Shown piece after piece: positions 1 through 7,286 of a DNA stretch of 64,000 bases; position 1 is the stretch's first letter, and each line of letters begins with the position of its first letter. Both the position numbers and the translations under genes were made by a program. The notes below the pieces were generated by a model. It searched no databases, was not told where the DNA came from, and saw only the letters and a program-made list of their open reading frames with translations. Source of the DNA: Spirochaetia bacterium (GTDB lineage: Bacteria; Spirochaetota; Leptospiria; Leptospirales; Leptonemataceae); assembly GCA_009885105.1 (NCBI GenBank), contig VFLI01000007.1, positions 1-64,000 of the forward strand, written 5' to 3'.

Positions 1-426
1 CCGCTGGCCGTGTCCTGGTCCGGGGCGATGGGTGTGATGCAGCTCATGCCGCAGACGGCCGCGCAGTTCGGCATCCACAATATTTATGACGGGCCGGACA
101 ACATCCGCGTCGGTGTCGTGTATCTGAAGTGGCTGGATGAGTACTGGAAGGAAATTCAGGATCCCGGCGAACGCCTGAAATTTGTCATTGGATCTTACAA
201 TGCTGGAATCGGACATGTTGAGGATGCGAGGAAACTGGCCTTGAAAAACGGGCGACGCAAAGATGTCTGGTTCGACAATGTGGAGCTGTCGCTGCTGGAT
301 CTGCAGAAGCCTCAGTACTTCAACGACGAGGATGTGCAGTTCGGCTACTGCCGCGGAGAGGAGCCGTACGCGTACGTGCGTGAAATCCTGGACCGACGGG
401 ATCATTATACAAAGTTGATTCATTGA
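1..426 (+). CDS. Lytic murein transglycosylase, C-terminal part (5' end outside window)
   Basis: The reading frame is open from base 1, so the true start lies upstream. The visible 141 residues carry the SLT/goose-lysozyme-like motifs GAMGVMQLMPQTA and, further on, GSYNAGIGHV, which are typical of MltF/Slt-type transglycosylases. These enzymes cut the MurNAc-GlcNAc bond of peptidoglycan in the periplasm. The catalytic Glu (normally in an ES..G motif just before GAMG) would lie at or before the window edge. The tail after the lysozyme fold, rich in Asp/Glu and Tyr, resembles the MltF C-terminus. Whether a solute-binding domain precedes it, as in MltF, cannot be seen. Confidence 0.85.
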   Translation, partial: PLAVSWSGAMGVMQLMPQTAAQFGIHNIYDGPDNIRVGVVYLKWLDEYWKEIQDPGERLKFVIGSYNAGIGHVEDARKLALKNGRRKDVWFDNVELSLLDLQKPQYFNDEDVQFGYCRGEEPYAYVREILDRRDHYTKLIH

Positions 427-473
427 GGAAAGAATCACTCTCTGTCGCAGAGCATCCCCTCGTTTAGCTGCGT

Positions 474-1190
474 TTATTTTTCTTTTTTCTTATCTTCTGC
501 CGCTTTCACATGAAAATCAAATGCCCGCACATAGGCCGTCATCACAAGCGCAAGAGTGAATACAGCGCCGATACCCAGGGCGGCGAGCCCTGCCGCCAGA
601 ATCAATGAGAGAACCAGGGTCAGGGCCAGGGTGCGCCAGGACCGGGTGCTTGTTAAAAGAAATGACGATTTAAAAGCAAAACGAATGCTTGTCTTTTTCT
701 CGCGCAGATACATCGGTGAAAAAACAAGGCGGTTCAGCGTCCAGATGAAAATTGGAATCCCGGCTGCTGTGCGTATTTTGAAAATGAGCGAATAATCTTC
801 ATTCTCTGTGAACAGCGCAAATTTCAAAAGGGTCAGATAGAAAAAATAATAAATAAAACAGAACAGAAGAAAGTAAAAATAATTCCTGTATCCCAGAAAA
901 AGCAGAGATATTTTGGAGCTGCCTTCCCTGGTAAACTCAGTATAGAATCGGATAAGACCGGCCAGCATCCAGGCCGTCACCGGCATAGCGATCAGATTCA
1001 GGAGTATATTCTGATATTCGCGGTCATAGGCCAGCTGCCTCGCGGCGAATACGGCGGCGGTGTAGACGCAGATCAGAACCAAAAAAAAGAGCGAATTGAC
1101 AATCAGGGCAGTTCTAAGATTGCCTCGCACGATCTGGTAAGAATCACGGATTGCTTCGCCGATAAAAATCAGCCAGCCGGAGCCGGACAT
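474..1190 (-). CDS. Hypothetical polytopic membrane protein (238 aa)
   Basis: The protein is hydrophobic, with about six likely membrane segments (roughly residues 28-50, 62-84, 104-128, 140-160, 192-212 and a merged last stretch). It has a Lys/Glu-rich cytoplasmic tail ending KKKEK. I do not recognise a family; the general layout resembles small DUF975-like or GDPD-anchor-like membrane domains. Its ATG overlaps the stop of the upstream carF gene by one base (TGATG), so the two are probably translated together. A role in membrane lipid metabolism would be a guess from this coupling only. Confidence 0.7.
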   Translation of the reverse strand: MSGSGWLIFIGEAIRDSYQIVRGNLRTALIVNSLFFLVLICVYTAAVFAARQLAYDREYQNILLNLIAMPVTAWMLAGLIRFYTEFTREGSSKISLLFLGYRNYFYFLLFCFIYYFFYLTLLKFALFTENEDYSLIFKIRTAAGIPIFIWTLNRLVFSPMYLREKKTSIRFAFKSSFLLTSTRSWRTLALTLVLSLILAAGLAALGIGAVFTLALVMTAYVRAFDFHVKAAEDKKKEK

Positions 1191-1948
1191 CAGCGTTCGC
1201 CGGCGGATGGTTCATCATCCGCGCGCGCTTTGAAGCCGAATCTGGCCAGAAACCACTCTGCTGCGCGAAAAAATTTGATCCTTTCAAGAATCGGGTTGAG
1301 CATTCCGTTGGTTATACAGTAATGAGTGGTGTGCGGCTCTTCATGGTGCCGGTCATGATGTTCTTCATCCAGTATGATATGCAGAGCCATAAAGAACCGA
1401 AGCAGTTTCCCCTTTTTTTCGAGATGCGCCCATTTATGAAACTGATTCGTCATGACGACGCCGGCGGCCATAACAGAAAATGTTATTCCGGTGAAAGCCA
1501 TGGTTGCACTGGGACGTCCGGAATAAAGATAATATAGAATTAGAATGAATACCGGTATTGCTGCGATGCAGGAATTGCCGATTGTGATCACAAGATTGTG
1601 CGTTGTTATGTCACGGGGATATTTGTGGTGAAGTCGAAACGGCCGTATCATGGACTGTCCGACAACCGGAGTCTCCACAGTCCCGTATGTGTCACAGGCC
1701 CAGTGAACGATCCCGGACAAAAAATCGCTCAAAGCCCAGCCTGCCGGAAAAGCCAGCCAGATCATCCAGAGCCTGTCCATAGCCTGAATCTGCTTCCAGG
1801 AAAACCACACTGTGGCCGCCAGGAATCCAGGAAACAGCAATGTCGCCGTGTGTTCCAGAAAAGAGTGAAAGGGTCCGGATTTCTCTTCAATTCCGCTGTA
1901 TCCGGGCCGCGGAGAAATGGGTTCTGTCAATTCAACTGTGTGGTTCAT
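1190..1948 (-). CDS. carF: CarF/TMEM189-family plasmanylethanolamine desaturase
   Basis: The 252-residue membrane protein has the histidine-rich pattern of the Kua/TMEM189/CarF family: HWACDTYG, RLHHKYP, HKWAH, EEHHDRHH and HTTHYC. Known members are di-iron, oxygen-dependent desaturases that turn plasmanyl lipids into plasmalogens by making the vinyl-ether bond. All histidine clusters are present, so the protein looks active. I chose the ATG at 1948; the frame stays open to a TTG at 2026, but the extra residues look unlike the family. It is divergent from the CitE-like gene and coupled to the membrane protein downstream. The substrate in this organism is inferred from the family. Confidence 0.85.
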   Translation of the reverse strand: MNHTVELTEPISPRPGYSGIEEKSGPFHSFLEHTATLLFPGFLAATVWFSWKQIQAMDRLWMIWLAFPAGWALSDFLSGIVHWACDTYGTVETPVVGQSMIRPFRLHHKYPRDITTHNLVITIGNSCIAAIPVFILILYYLYSGRPSATMAFTGITFSVMAAGVVMTNQFHKWAHLEKKGKLLRFFMALHIILDEEHHDRHHEEPHTTHYCITNGMLNPILERIKFFRAAEWFLARFGFKARADDEPSAGER

Positions 1949-2104
1949 CTTGCTATGTGACCGTGAGCTTCCTTCATGACTTAGCTTTATGGTAAAATGT
2001 TTAAAATCGACCAGGCCTTCAACCAATTTTTTTCAACTTGCCTTCCAGAGGCCTTTTTCAAAAATGACCGGAAAAGTATACTTTTTGATTTTCCGGAGCA
2101 ATAT

Positions 2105-3085
2105 ATGATTCATCCCAACGAAGCGCTGTTTCCAGGAGAAAAACCTTTCCCCGTAATCCCCAGCTGCGAGCATTTCGCCGGTTCAGAGAAAATGATTATG
2201 AAAGCATTTTCTTTTCAGGAAGAAAAGGGCCCGGTTTTTGACATCACGCAGGACTGTGAAGACGGAGCGCCGCACGGAAAAGAAGTCGAACATGCGAAAA
2301 TGATCGTCCAGCTGACGAATTCAGAGCACAACAAGTATAAAATGGCAGGCGCGCGAGTTCATGATCACAGCAACTCCTTCTGGAAATCTGACGTCGACAT
2401 TCTTGTTGCCGGCGCAGGAGACAAACTCGCCTATATTACGATTCCAAAACCAACGGCTGCTTCCCAGGTGAAGGAAATGATTGAGTATATTCAGAATGCG
2501 GCGCAGAAAGCCGGCCTCAAGAGGGAAATTCCCATCCATGTTCTGATTGAAACTCATGGAGCTCTGTGGGACGTGGAAGAAATCGCCGCCATGCCATGGC
2601 TTCAGGTTCTCGATTTTGGTCTTATGGATTTCATATCCGGTCACCACGGGGCCATCGCTCTTTCAAATATGAAAAGTCCCGGACAGTTTGAACACGAACT
2701 TCTCCGCCGCGCGAAGGCAACAGTGGTTGCGGCGGCTCTGGCTCATGGAGTTGTGCCGGCTCACAACGTCACACTGGACCTCAAGAATTATGATCAGACA
2801 AGGGCAGACGCAAAACGAGCCCGCAATGATTTCGGCTTTATGAGAATGTGGTCTATCTATCCAACGCAGATCGACGCAATTGTGGAGGCGATGCAGCCGG
2901 AGCATTCTGAAGTGGAGCGGGGCACCGCTGTGCTTCTGCAGGCTCAGGACGCAAACTGGGGTCCGATCCAGCACGAAGGGGATCTGCACGATCGCGCAAC
3001 ATACCGCGGATTCTGGACGATCATCCAGCGGGCAAAACTGTCCGGCCAGAAACTTCCAGCAGAAGCGGAAAAGCGCTGGTTTTAG
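2105..3085 (+). CDS. HpcH/HpaI aldolase / citrate-lyase beta (CitE)-like protein
   Basis: The protein has 326 residues from the ATG at 2105, which is preceded by a GGAG ribosome site; an in-frame ATG at 1997 is less likely because it adds a non-homologous 36-residue leader. Features of the CitE/HpcH TIM barrel are visible: an acidic DCEDGAPHG motif, a catalytic-type Glu in VLIETHGAL, and YPTQI near the C-terminus. Family members split or form C-C bonds of acyl-CoA thioesters such as citramalyl- or malyl-CoA using Mg2+. No citrate lyase alpha or gamma subunit is nearby, so it probably acts alone. The exact substrate is unknown. Confidence 0.8.
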   Translation: MIHPNEALFPGEKPFPVIPSCEHFAGSEKMIMKAFSFQEEKGPVFDITQDCEDGAPHGKEVEHAKMIVQLTNSEHNKYKMAGARVHDHSNSFWKSDVDILVAGAGDKLAYITIPKPTAASQVKEMIEYIQNAAQKAGLKREIPIHVLIETHGALWDVEEIAAMPWLQVLDFGLMDFISGHHGAIALSNMKSPGQFEHELLRRAKATVVAAALAHGVVPAHNVTLDLKNYDQTRADAKRARNDFGFMRMWSIYPTQIDAIVEAMQPEHSEVERGTAVLLQAQDANWGPIQHEGDLHDRATYRGFWTIIQRAKLSGQKLPAEAEKRWF

Positions 3086-3135
3086 ACAATCGCCGGAATC
3101 CGCGGGTACGCGCAAAATAATCTGGAAGCCAGGTT

Positions 3136-3705
3136 TTAATCGGGACGGATATTTTTATTTTTCGTAGTCAGCCAGGCGAGCACCGACCAGACTTTCTGCG
3201 GAGCAAGAATGGCTCTGTGAGCCGGCATGGCGCCTCTGCTGGGTCTTTGCCTGGTTGAAGGCAGATCCACTCCGTTCATAATCAATTCGAAAAGCGTTGA
3301 CTCGGTGTTGCCGTGCAGCCAGATATCATCTGTCAGATTTGGACCGATCAATCCTGTCGCATCTGCTTTGTGGCAGGAAGCGCATTTCGCATTAAAAATA
3401 TCCCTTCCGGCCGAAATCGCCTGAATATTTCCCCGGAGCGGATTTCCCTCAGGTATGAGCGGTCCGTATTCGGACAGGAAAGTGCCGTACTGCCTGTTGT
3501 ATTCCAGAACTTCTTCGCGATATTCATTCTTTGAAGACCAGCCTGACAATACAAGATAATAGACGAGGTAAATGAAACCAACTGCCATCATTCCAATGAA
3601 TGAGGCTTTGTACCAGAAAGGAAATTCATTGCTGCCCTGACGAATCCCGTCAAATTCCGGATCCGGCAGCAGCGGCGGCAATACTTCATTTGCATTTGTC
3701 TTCAT
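3136..3705 (-). CDS. ccoP: cbb3-type cytochrome oxidase subunit III, mono-haem form
   Basis: The protein has 189 residues. An N-terminal cytoplasmic stretch and one membrane anchor (about residues 34-54) are followed by a single cytochrome c domain with CASCH, PNLTDDIWLHG and an axial-Met candidate in GAMPAH. Position directly after ccoO identifies it as the CcoP electron-entry subunit. Canonical CcoP is about 300 residues with two CxxCH sites; here only one is present, and the WLHG context fits a CcoP haem domain. The gene ends close to the convergent CitE-like gene. It is the last gene of ccoNOP. Confidence 0.85.
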   Translation of the reverse strand: MKTNANEVLPPLLPDPEFDGIRQGSNEFPFWYKASFIGMMAVGFIYLVYYLVLSGWSSKNEYREEVLEYNRQYGTFLSEYGPLIPEGNPLRGNIQAISAGRDIFNAKCASCHKADATGLIGPNLTDDIWLHGNTESTLFELIMNGVDLPSTRQRPSRGAMPAHRAILAPQKVWSVLAWLTTKNKNIRPD

Positions 3706-3718
3706 CGGATTTATAGCT

Positions 3719-4381
3719 TTATCTCGGCTTCACGACAGCTGTGTCTCGGCCCAGTTTCAGGATAAAGGCAATGATCGCATCGCCTTCACTCCTGCCGGTA
3801 ATGTCGGATACTGCTTCTTGAATATCTGATTCTGAATAGGGCACGCCTGCTTTTTGCATGGCCCGCATGCTGCGCTGAACTTCTGCCGGATCCATTTGAA
3901 CCTGGAACAGCCAGGGATAGGCGGGCATAATTGATGTTATTGAAGTTACACGGGGATTTATGAGATGCGTTTTGTGCCAGTCTGCTGAAGGCTGAATCTG
4001 GGACTCATGGGCGAGGTCCGGTCCCGTGCGCTTTGATCCCCACAGGAACGGATGGTCATACACATACTCTCCACCTTTGCTGTACGGTTCATCTCCGTAT
4101 GCATGAGTCGGGTCAAAGCGATCCGTCTCCCATTTCAGCGATCGTATCATCTGTGTATGGCAGTAGGAGCAGCCCTCCCGAATATAAATATCCCGTCCGG
4201 CCAGTTCCAGCGGTGAATAGGGAGTAACGGCTGCTATACGCGCAACTGTTGAGGAGGAGTCCATCAGAAAAATCGGAATGATTTCAATCAGTCCGCCAAA
4301 TAAAACAGCCGAAGTTATCAGAACGGCAAAGAGGAGACTCCTGGACTCAATCTCTGAATGCTTTTTAAAGAATCTCTGCAT
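3719..4381 (-). CDS. ccoO: cbb3-type cytochrome oxidase subunit II
   Basis: The protein has 220 residues with one N-terminal transmembrane helix (about residues 17-38), then a periplasmic mono-haem domain with EGCSYCHTQMIR and the characteristic GSKRTGPDLAHE, HLINPR and SIMPAYPWLF motifs of CcoO. It passes electrons from CcoP to the CcoN haem-copper centre. The gene lies 4 bp downstream of ccoN and 13 bp upstream of ccoP. Length and motifs are those of a complete subunit. Confidence 0.93.
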   Translation of the reverse strand: MQRFFKKHSEIESRSLLFAVLITSAVLFGGLIEIIPIFLMDSSSTVARIAAVTPYSPLELAGRDIYIREGCSYCHTQMIRSLKWETDRFDPTHAYGDEPYSKGGEYVYDHPFLWGSKRTGPDLAHESQIQPSADWHKTHLINPRVTSITSIMPAYPWLFQVQMDPAEVQRSMRAMQKAGVPYSESDIQEAVSDITGRSEGDAIIAFILKLGRDTAVVKPR

Positions 4382-4385
4382 ACAG

Positions 4386-5813
4386 TCAGCGGTTTCCTGT
4401 GACGGATTCGACGGGATTTTGAATTTTCGTTTTTGCCGAAAAAACTGTCAGCAAAAGATTGATGATCAGAAATAAAAAGCCCGCCAGATAAAGCGATCCT
4501 CCGATCGCGCGGCCGATACGAAGAGGACGGAGCACCTCGGTGATCATGATCCAGTCCGGATACTGAAGATGCCCGCTCGGATCAAAGGCCCGCCACATGG
4601 CGCCCTCTGTCAAACCGGAGCTCCACATTGAGACGACGTAGAGCATGATGCCGATAATGCCAAACCAGAAATGCACGTTGGCAAGAGTCTCTGAATACAG
4701 ACGTCTGTTCCAGATGACCGGCACAAGGTAATACAGCATTGCGAAACTGATAAATCCGACCCAGCCCATAGTTCCGCTGTGCACATGCGCGATTGTCCAG
4801 TCGGTAAAATGCGAAAAACCGTTGACTGTCTTGATGGACATGATCGGACCTTCAAAGGTCGACATACCGTAGAATACAATCGCCAGTATAAAGAATTTCA
4901 GAGCGGCATCGGTCTGGATTTTTTCACGCGCCTGCGAAAGCGTCAGGAAACCGTTTACCAGCGCTCCCCAGCAGGGTAGAATCAGCATGATGCTGAAAGC
5001 GGTTCCCAGCGTCTGCAGCCAGTCCGGGAGAGGAGAGTATATCAGATGATGCGGTCCCGTCCAGATGAAAATAACAATCATAGACCAGAAATGCACGACG
5101 GACAGACGATGAGAATAAATTGGCTGCCTGATATGTTTGGGAAAATAATAGTACATGATTCCCAGAAATGGAACCGTCAGTATGAAGGCGAAAAGGTTGT
5201 GACCGTACCACCACTGCACATTCGCGTCAAAGACTCCCGAATAAATCGAATACGATTTCAGAAATCCCGCGGGCACGGCCAGATTGTTGACGATAAAAAG
5301 AATGGGAAATGCAATAACGGAGGCCATATAGAACCAGATTGAAACGAACATCTGTTTCTCGCCGCGTATTGAAAGAGTTCCAAAAAAATTCACCGCAAAG
5401 ATCAGCCACGATACAATGATCAGGATGTCAAACGGCCATTCCAGTTCCGCGAATTCCTTGCCCTGTGTCCTGCCAAAAAGCAGGGATACATCCGCCGCAA
5501 TGACAGTCAGATTATAAATGATAAAATGGATCCACGCCAGCCTGGTCGAAAAAAGCGGGGTCTTCTGAAGACGCTGCATGGAATGATAGATCGCCGCGAA
5601 GACGATTGAAAGAGAAAATCCGAAAATGGCGGTACAGGTGTGAAAAGGTCGAATCCGCCCGAAAGAAGTCATAGGCGTGCTGAAATTCAGGACAGGATAA
5701 ATTATCTGGAGAGATGCCAGGAGGCCCGCTGCCATTGCAGCAATTCCATACAGTACAGCGGCTGCAATGAACGCTTTTACAACAGCATAGTTGTACCCGG
5801 TCGGCGGACTCAT
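4386..5813 (-). CDS. ccoN: cbb3-type cytochrome oxidase subunit I (catalytic)
   Basis: This 475-residue, about 12-helix protein is the high-affinity haem-copper oxidase core. Visible ligands include HTCTAIFGF (low-spin haem), the QWWYGHNLFAF segment with a CuB His, WTGPHHLIYSPLP with two further CuB His, and HVHSGTMGWVGF with the haem ligands. It reduces O2 to water and pumps protons at low oxygen. It starts at the ATG at 5813. A good -10 box and a CRP/FNR-type palindrome lie directly upstream, so induction at low oxygen is likely. ccoO and ccoP follow; a CcoQ gene was not found. Confidence 0.95.
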   Translation of the reverse strand: MSPPTGYNYAVVKAFIAAAVLYGIAAMAAGLLASLQIIYPVLNFSTPMTSFGRIRPFHTCTAIFGFSLSIVFAAIYHSMQRLQKTPLFSTRLAWIHFIIYNLTVIAADVSLLFGRTQGKEFAELEWPFDILIIVSWLIFAVNFFGTLSIRGEKQMFVSIWFYMASVIAFPILFIVNNLAVPAGFLKSYSIYSGVFDANVQWWYGHNLFAFILTVPFLGIMYYYFPKHIRQPIYSHRLSVVHFWSMIVIFIWTGPHHLIYSPLPDWLQTLGTAFSIMLILPCWGALVNGFLTLSQAREKIQTDAALKFFILAIVFYGMSTFEGPIMSIKTVNGFSHFTDWTIAHVHSGTMGWVGFISFAMLYYLVPVIWNRRLYSETLANVHFWFGIIGIMLYVVSMWSSGLTEGAMWRAFDPSGHLQYPDWIMITEVLRPLRIGRAIGGSLYLAGFLFLIINLLLTVFSAKTKIQNPVESVTGNR

Positions 5814-5834
5814 CCAAGAATACTATGAAAAACT

Positions 5835-5885
5835 GTGCATTATTATAATGATAACTTTACGAACAAGTGTATGATATTTATCATA
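5835..5885 (-). promoter_or_regulatory. Probable CRP/FNR-type class II promoter of ccoNOP
   Basis: On the minus strand, a perfect TATAAT -10 box lies at 5847-5842, giving a start near 5835 and a leader of about 22 nt before ccoN. The perfect 6-4-6 palindrome TATGATATTTATCATA spans 5870-5885, centred about 42 bp upstream of that start. This is the classic class II FNR spacing, and the half site ATGAT-N4-ATCAT is close to the known TTGAT-N4-ATCAA consensus. The arrangement is directly visible; the identity of the regulator is inferred. Confidence 0.65.
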
Positions 5886-5919
5886 ACACAGACAGGCGCT
5901 TTCATGGTATTGGATAAGG

Positions 5920-6690
5920 GTGAGAGCAAAGCAGTCATCGTGTTTCCATTGCGGTACGGAAGCAGAAATTCCGTTTTCTGTGAAGGTTGCCAGTAAAGAG
6001 AAAACTTTTTGCTGCAATGGCTGTGTCTGTGCCTGTCTGGTCATACACGATGCAGGGGCTGCGTCTTACTACAAAAAAAGGAAATCGTATCCAGTCTCAC
6101 TGAAAGATGTAAAGCTTGCGCTTTTAGAGCCGCTCCTTCCGGTCCACGATCCTGTTCCTGCTGAGAAACCGGTAGAGATATTCGACGCTGCCGGAGTACC
6201 GGAAGAAGGTAAGAAGACTGTCTCGCTTCAAATCGACAGAATCCACTGTGATTCAAGCCTCCTGTTGATTGAAACGGTTTTGAGAAAAATCGGAGGCATT
6301 GACAGCGCCCGGATGAATCCTGACAGCAACAAAGCAGAAATTGTGTTTAGCCCGGAAAAAATTCGGGTTTCGGAAATTGTTCACATCATTGAAGCGATTG
6401 GGTATCGGGCCAATTTGCCGGCATACTGCAGAAGAGTGACATCCGCCGATACGGAAGAATTGATCTACATTTATCAGATACGCCGCGGAGATCGCATCCA
6501 TGTATTGTGCGGAGAGCGTATACCGGCCAATGGAACGCTTCTGCGTGACAGCTGCGAAGTGGATGAATCGATACTTTCGGGCGGGAGCAGACAGATGAAA
6601 GTGGAAGCCGGAGACCCTCTCAAGGCCGGCGCCCTGGTTGTTGCTGGAGTTGCACTATTTCGAGTCGACGATCCCCGGATCATCGGCTGA
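5920..6690 (+). CDS. CcoI/FixI-like copper P-type ATPase relic: metal-binding and actuator parts only
   Basis: The 256-residue protein begins with the Cys motifs of the FixI/CcoI N-terminal metal-binding region (CFHCG, FCCNGC), then an HMA-like fold (about 100-165) in which the usual CxxC has become CDSS. It jumps to an actuator-like segment (about 187-245: RRGDRIHVLCGERIP, VDESILSGGS). The TGES loop is SGGS, so the catalytic Glu is missing. There are no membrane helices, no DKTGT phosphorylation site and no ATP-binding domain, so it cannot pump ions. CcoI normally delivers copper to cbb3 oxidase, which fits the neighbouring ccoNOP. The start is a GTG with a poorly spaced ribosome site. It could be a decaying gene or a soluble copper-handling or regulatory protein. 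Confidence 0.7.
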   Translation: MRAKQSSCFHCGTEAEIPFSVKVASKEKTFCCNGCVCACLVIHDAGAASYYKKRKSYPVSLKDVKLALLEPLLPVHDPVPAEKPVEIFDAAGVPEEGKKTVSLQIDRIHCDSSLLLIETVLRKIGGIDSARMNPDSNKAEIVFSPEKIRVSEIVHIIEAIGYRANLPAYCRRVTSADTEELIYIYQIRRGDRIHVLCGERIPANGTLLRDSCEVDESILSGGSRQMKVEAGDPLKAGALVVAGVALFRVDDPRIIG

Positions 6691-6694
6691 AATA

Positions 6695-6725
6695 TTGATA
6701 TTTGTCATAGGATTTTTATGACAAA
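6695..6725 (+). promoter_or_regulatory. CRP/FNR-like half sites and perfect 8-bp inverted repeat upstream of the nos genes
   Basis: TTGAT-ATTT-GTCAT at 6695-6708 fits a CRP/FNR/DNR-type 5-4-5 site. It overlaps a perfect inverted repeat TTTGTCAT-N9-ATGACAAA (6701-6708 and 6718-6725). An AT-rich -10 candidate (TAAAAAT, 6732-6738) would place a start about 42 bp from the centre of the first site. These elements sit between the FixI-like gene and the cytochrome c/nosZ genes, where control by oxygen or nitrogen oxides is expected. Function is inferred. Confidence 0.5.
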
Positions 6726-6827
6726 TTTGGGTAAAAATTTAGGCCACTGGAGTCTTAATTTGCTCGGCAAGAGAGCCTGTATTCTGGAAAATGTGCCAAA
6801 AGGCATATTCAACTTTAGGAGGGTGAA

Positions 6828-7280
6828 ATGACAAATAAACTTTTGAACCGTAGCGCCATGCTTACGGTCATAGTAGTTGCAATTCTAATCGGTGTGAACT
6901 GTAAAAAAAAGACAGCTGGAACTGGTGATGCGGCAGTCAACATGGGAATCGGTCCCATTACAGAGCCTGTCAAACTGGAAGCCATTGATGATGCCATGGC
7001 GGAAGCGGGAAAAACCGTATTTTTAGCCAAGTGCACAGCCTGCCATAAAATCAACGAGAAATACATCGGTCCCAATCTTACCGGTGTTACAAAAAGACGA
7101 GCGCCGGAATGGATCATGAACATGATTCTCAATCCTACTGAGATGATACAGAAAGATCCGGTCGCCATAGAGCTTGTTATGGAAAACAATATGGCCCAGA
7201 TGGCCAATCAGCAGGTTACTCAAGAGCAGGCCCGTCAATTGTTGGAATTTTTCCGAAAAAATGACACAGGAGGAAATTAA
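6828..7280 (+). CDS. Lipoprotein mono-haem cytochrome c, likely electron donor to NosZ
   Basis: The protein has 150 residues and a strong AGGAGG ribosome site. A signal segment ends in IGVNC, a lipobox-like site, so it is probably membrane-tethered in the periplasm. The haem site is CTACH, followed by IGPNL and a Met-rich region (NNMAQMANQQ) that can supply the axial Met. Its stop is 6 bp before nosZ. Clade II nos clusters often carry small cytochromes c (NosC type) that feed NosZ from the quinol or cytochrome pool, and that role is inferred here from position. Confidence 0.85.
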   Translation: MTNKLLNRSAMLTVIVVAILIGVNCKKKTAGTGDAAVNMGIGPITEPVKLEAIDDAMAEAGKTVFLAKCTACHKINEKYIGPNLTGVTKRRAPEWIMNMILNPTEMIQKDPVAIELVMENNMAQMANQQVTQEQARQLLEFFRKNDTGGN

Positions 7281-7286
7281 AGAAAA

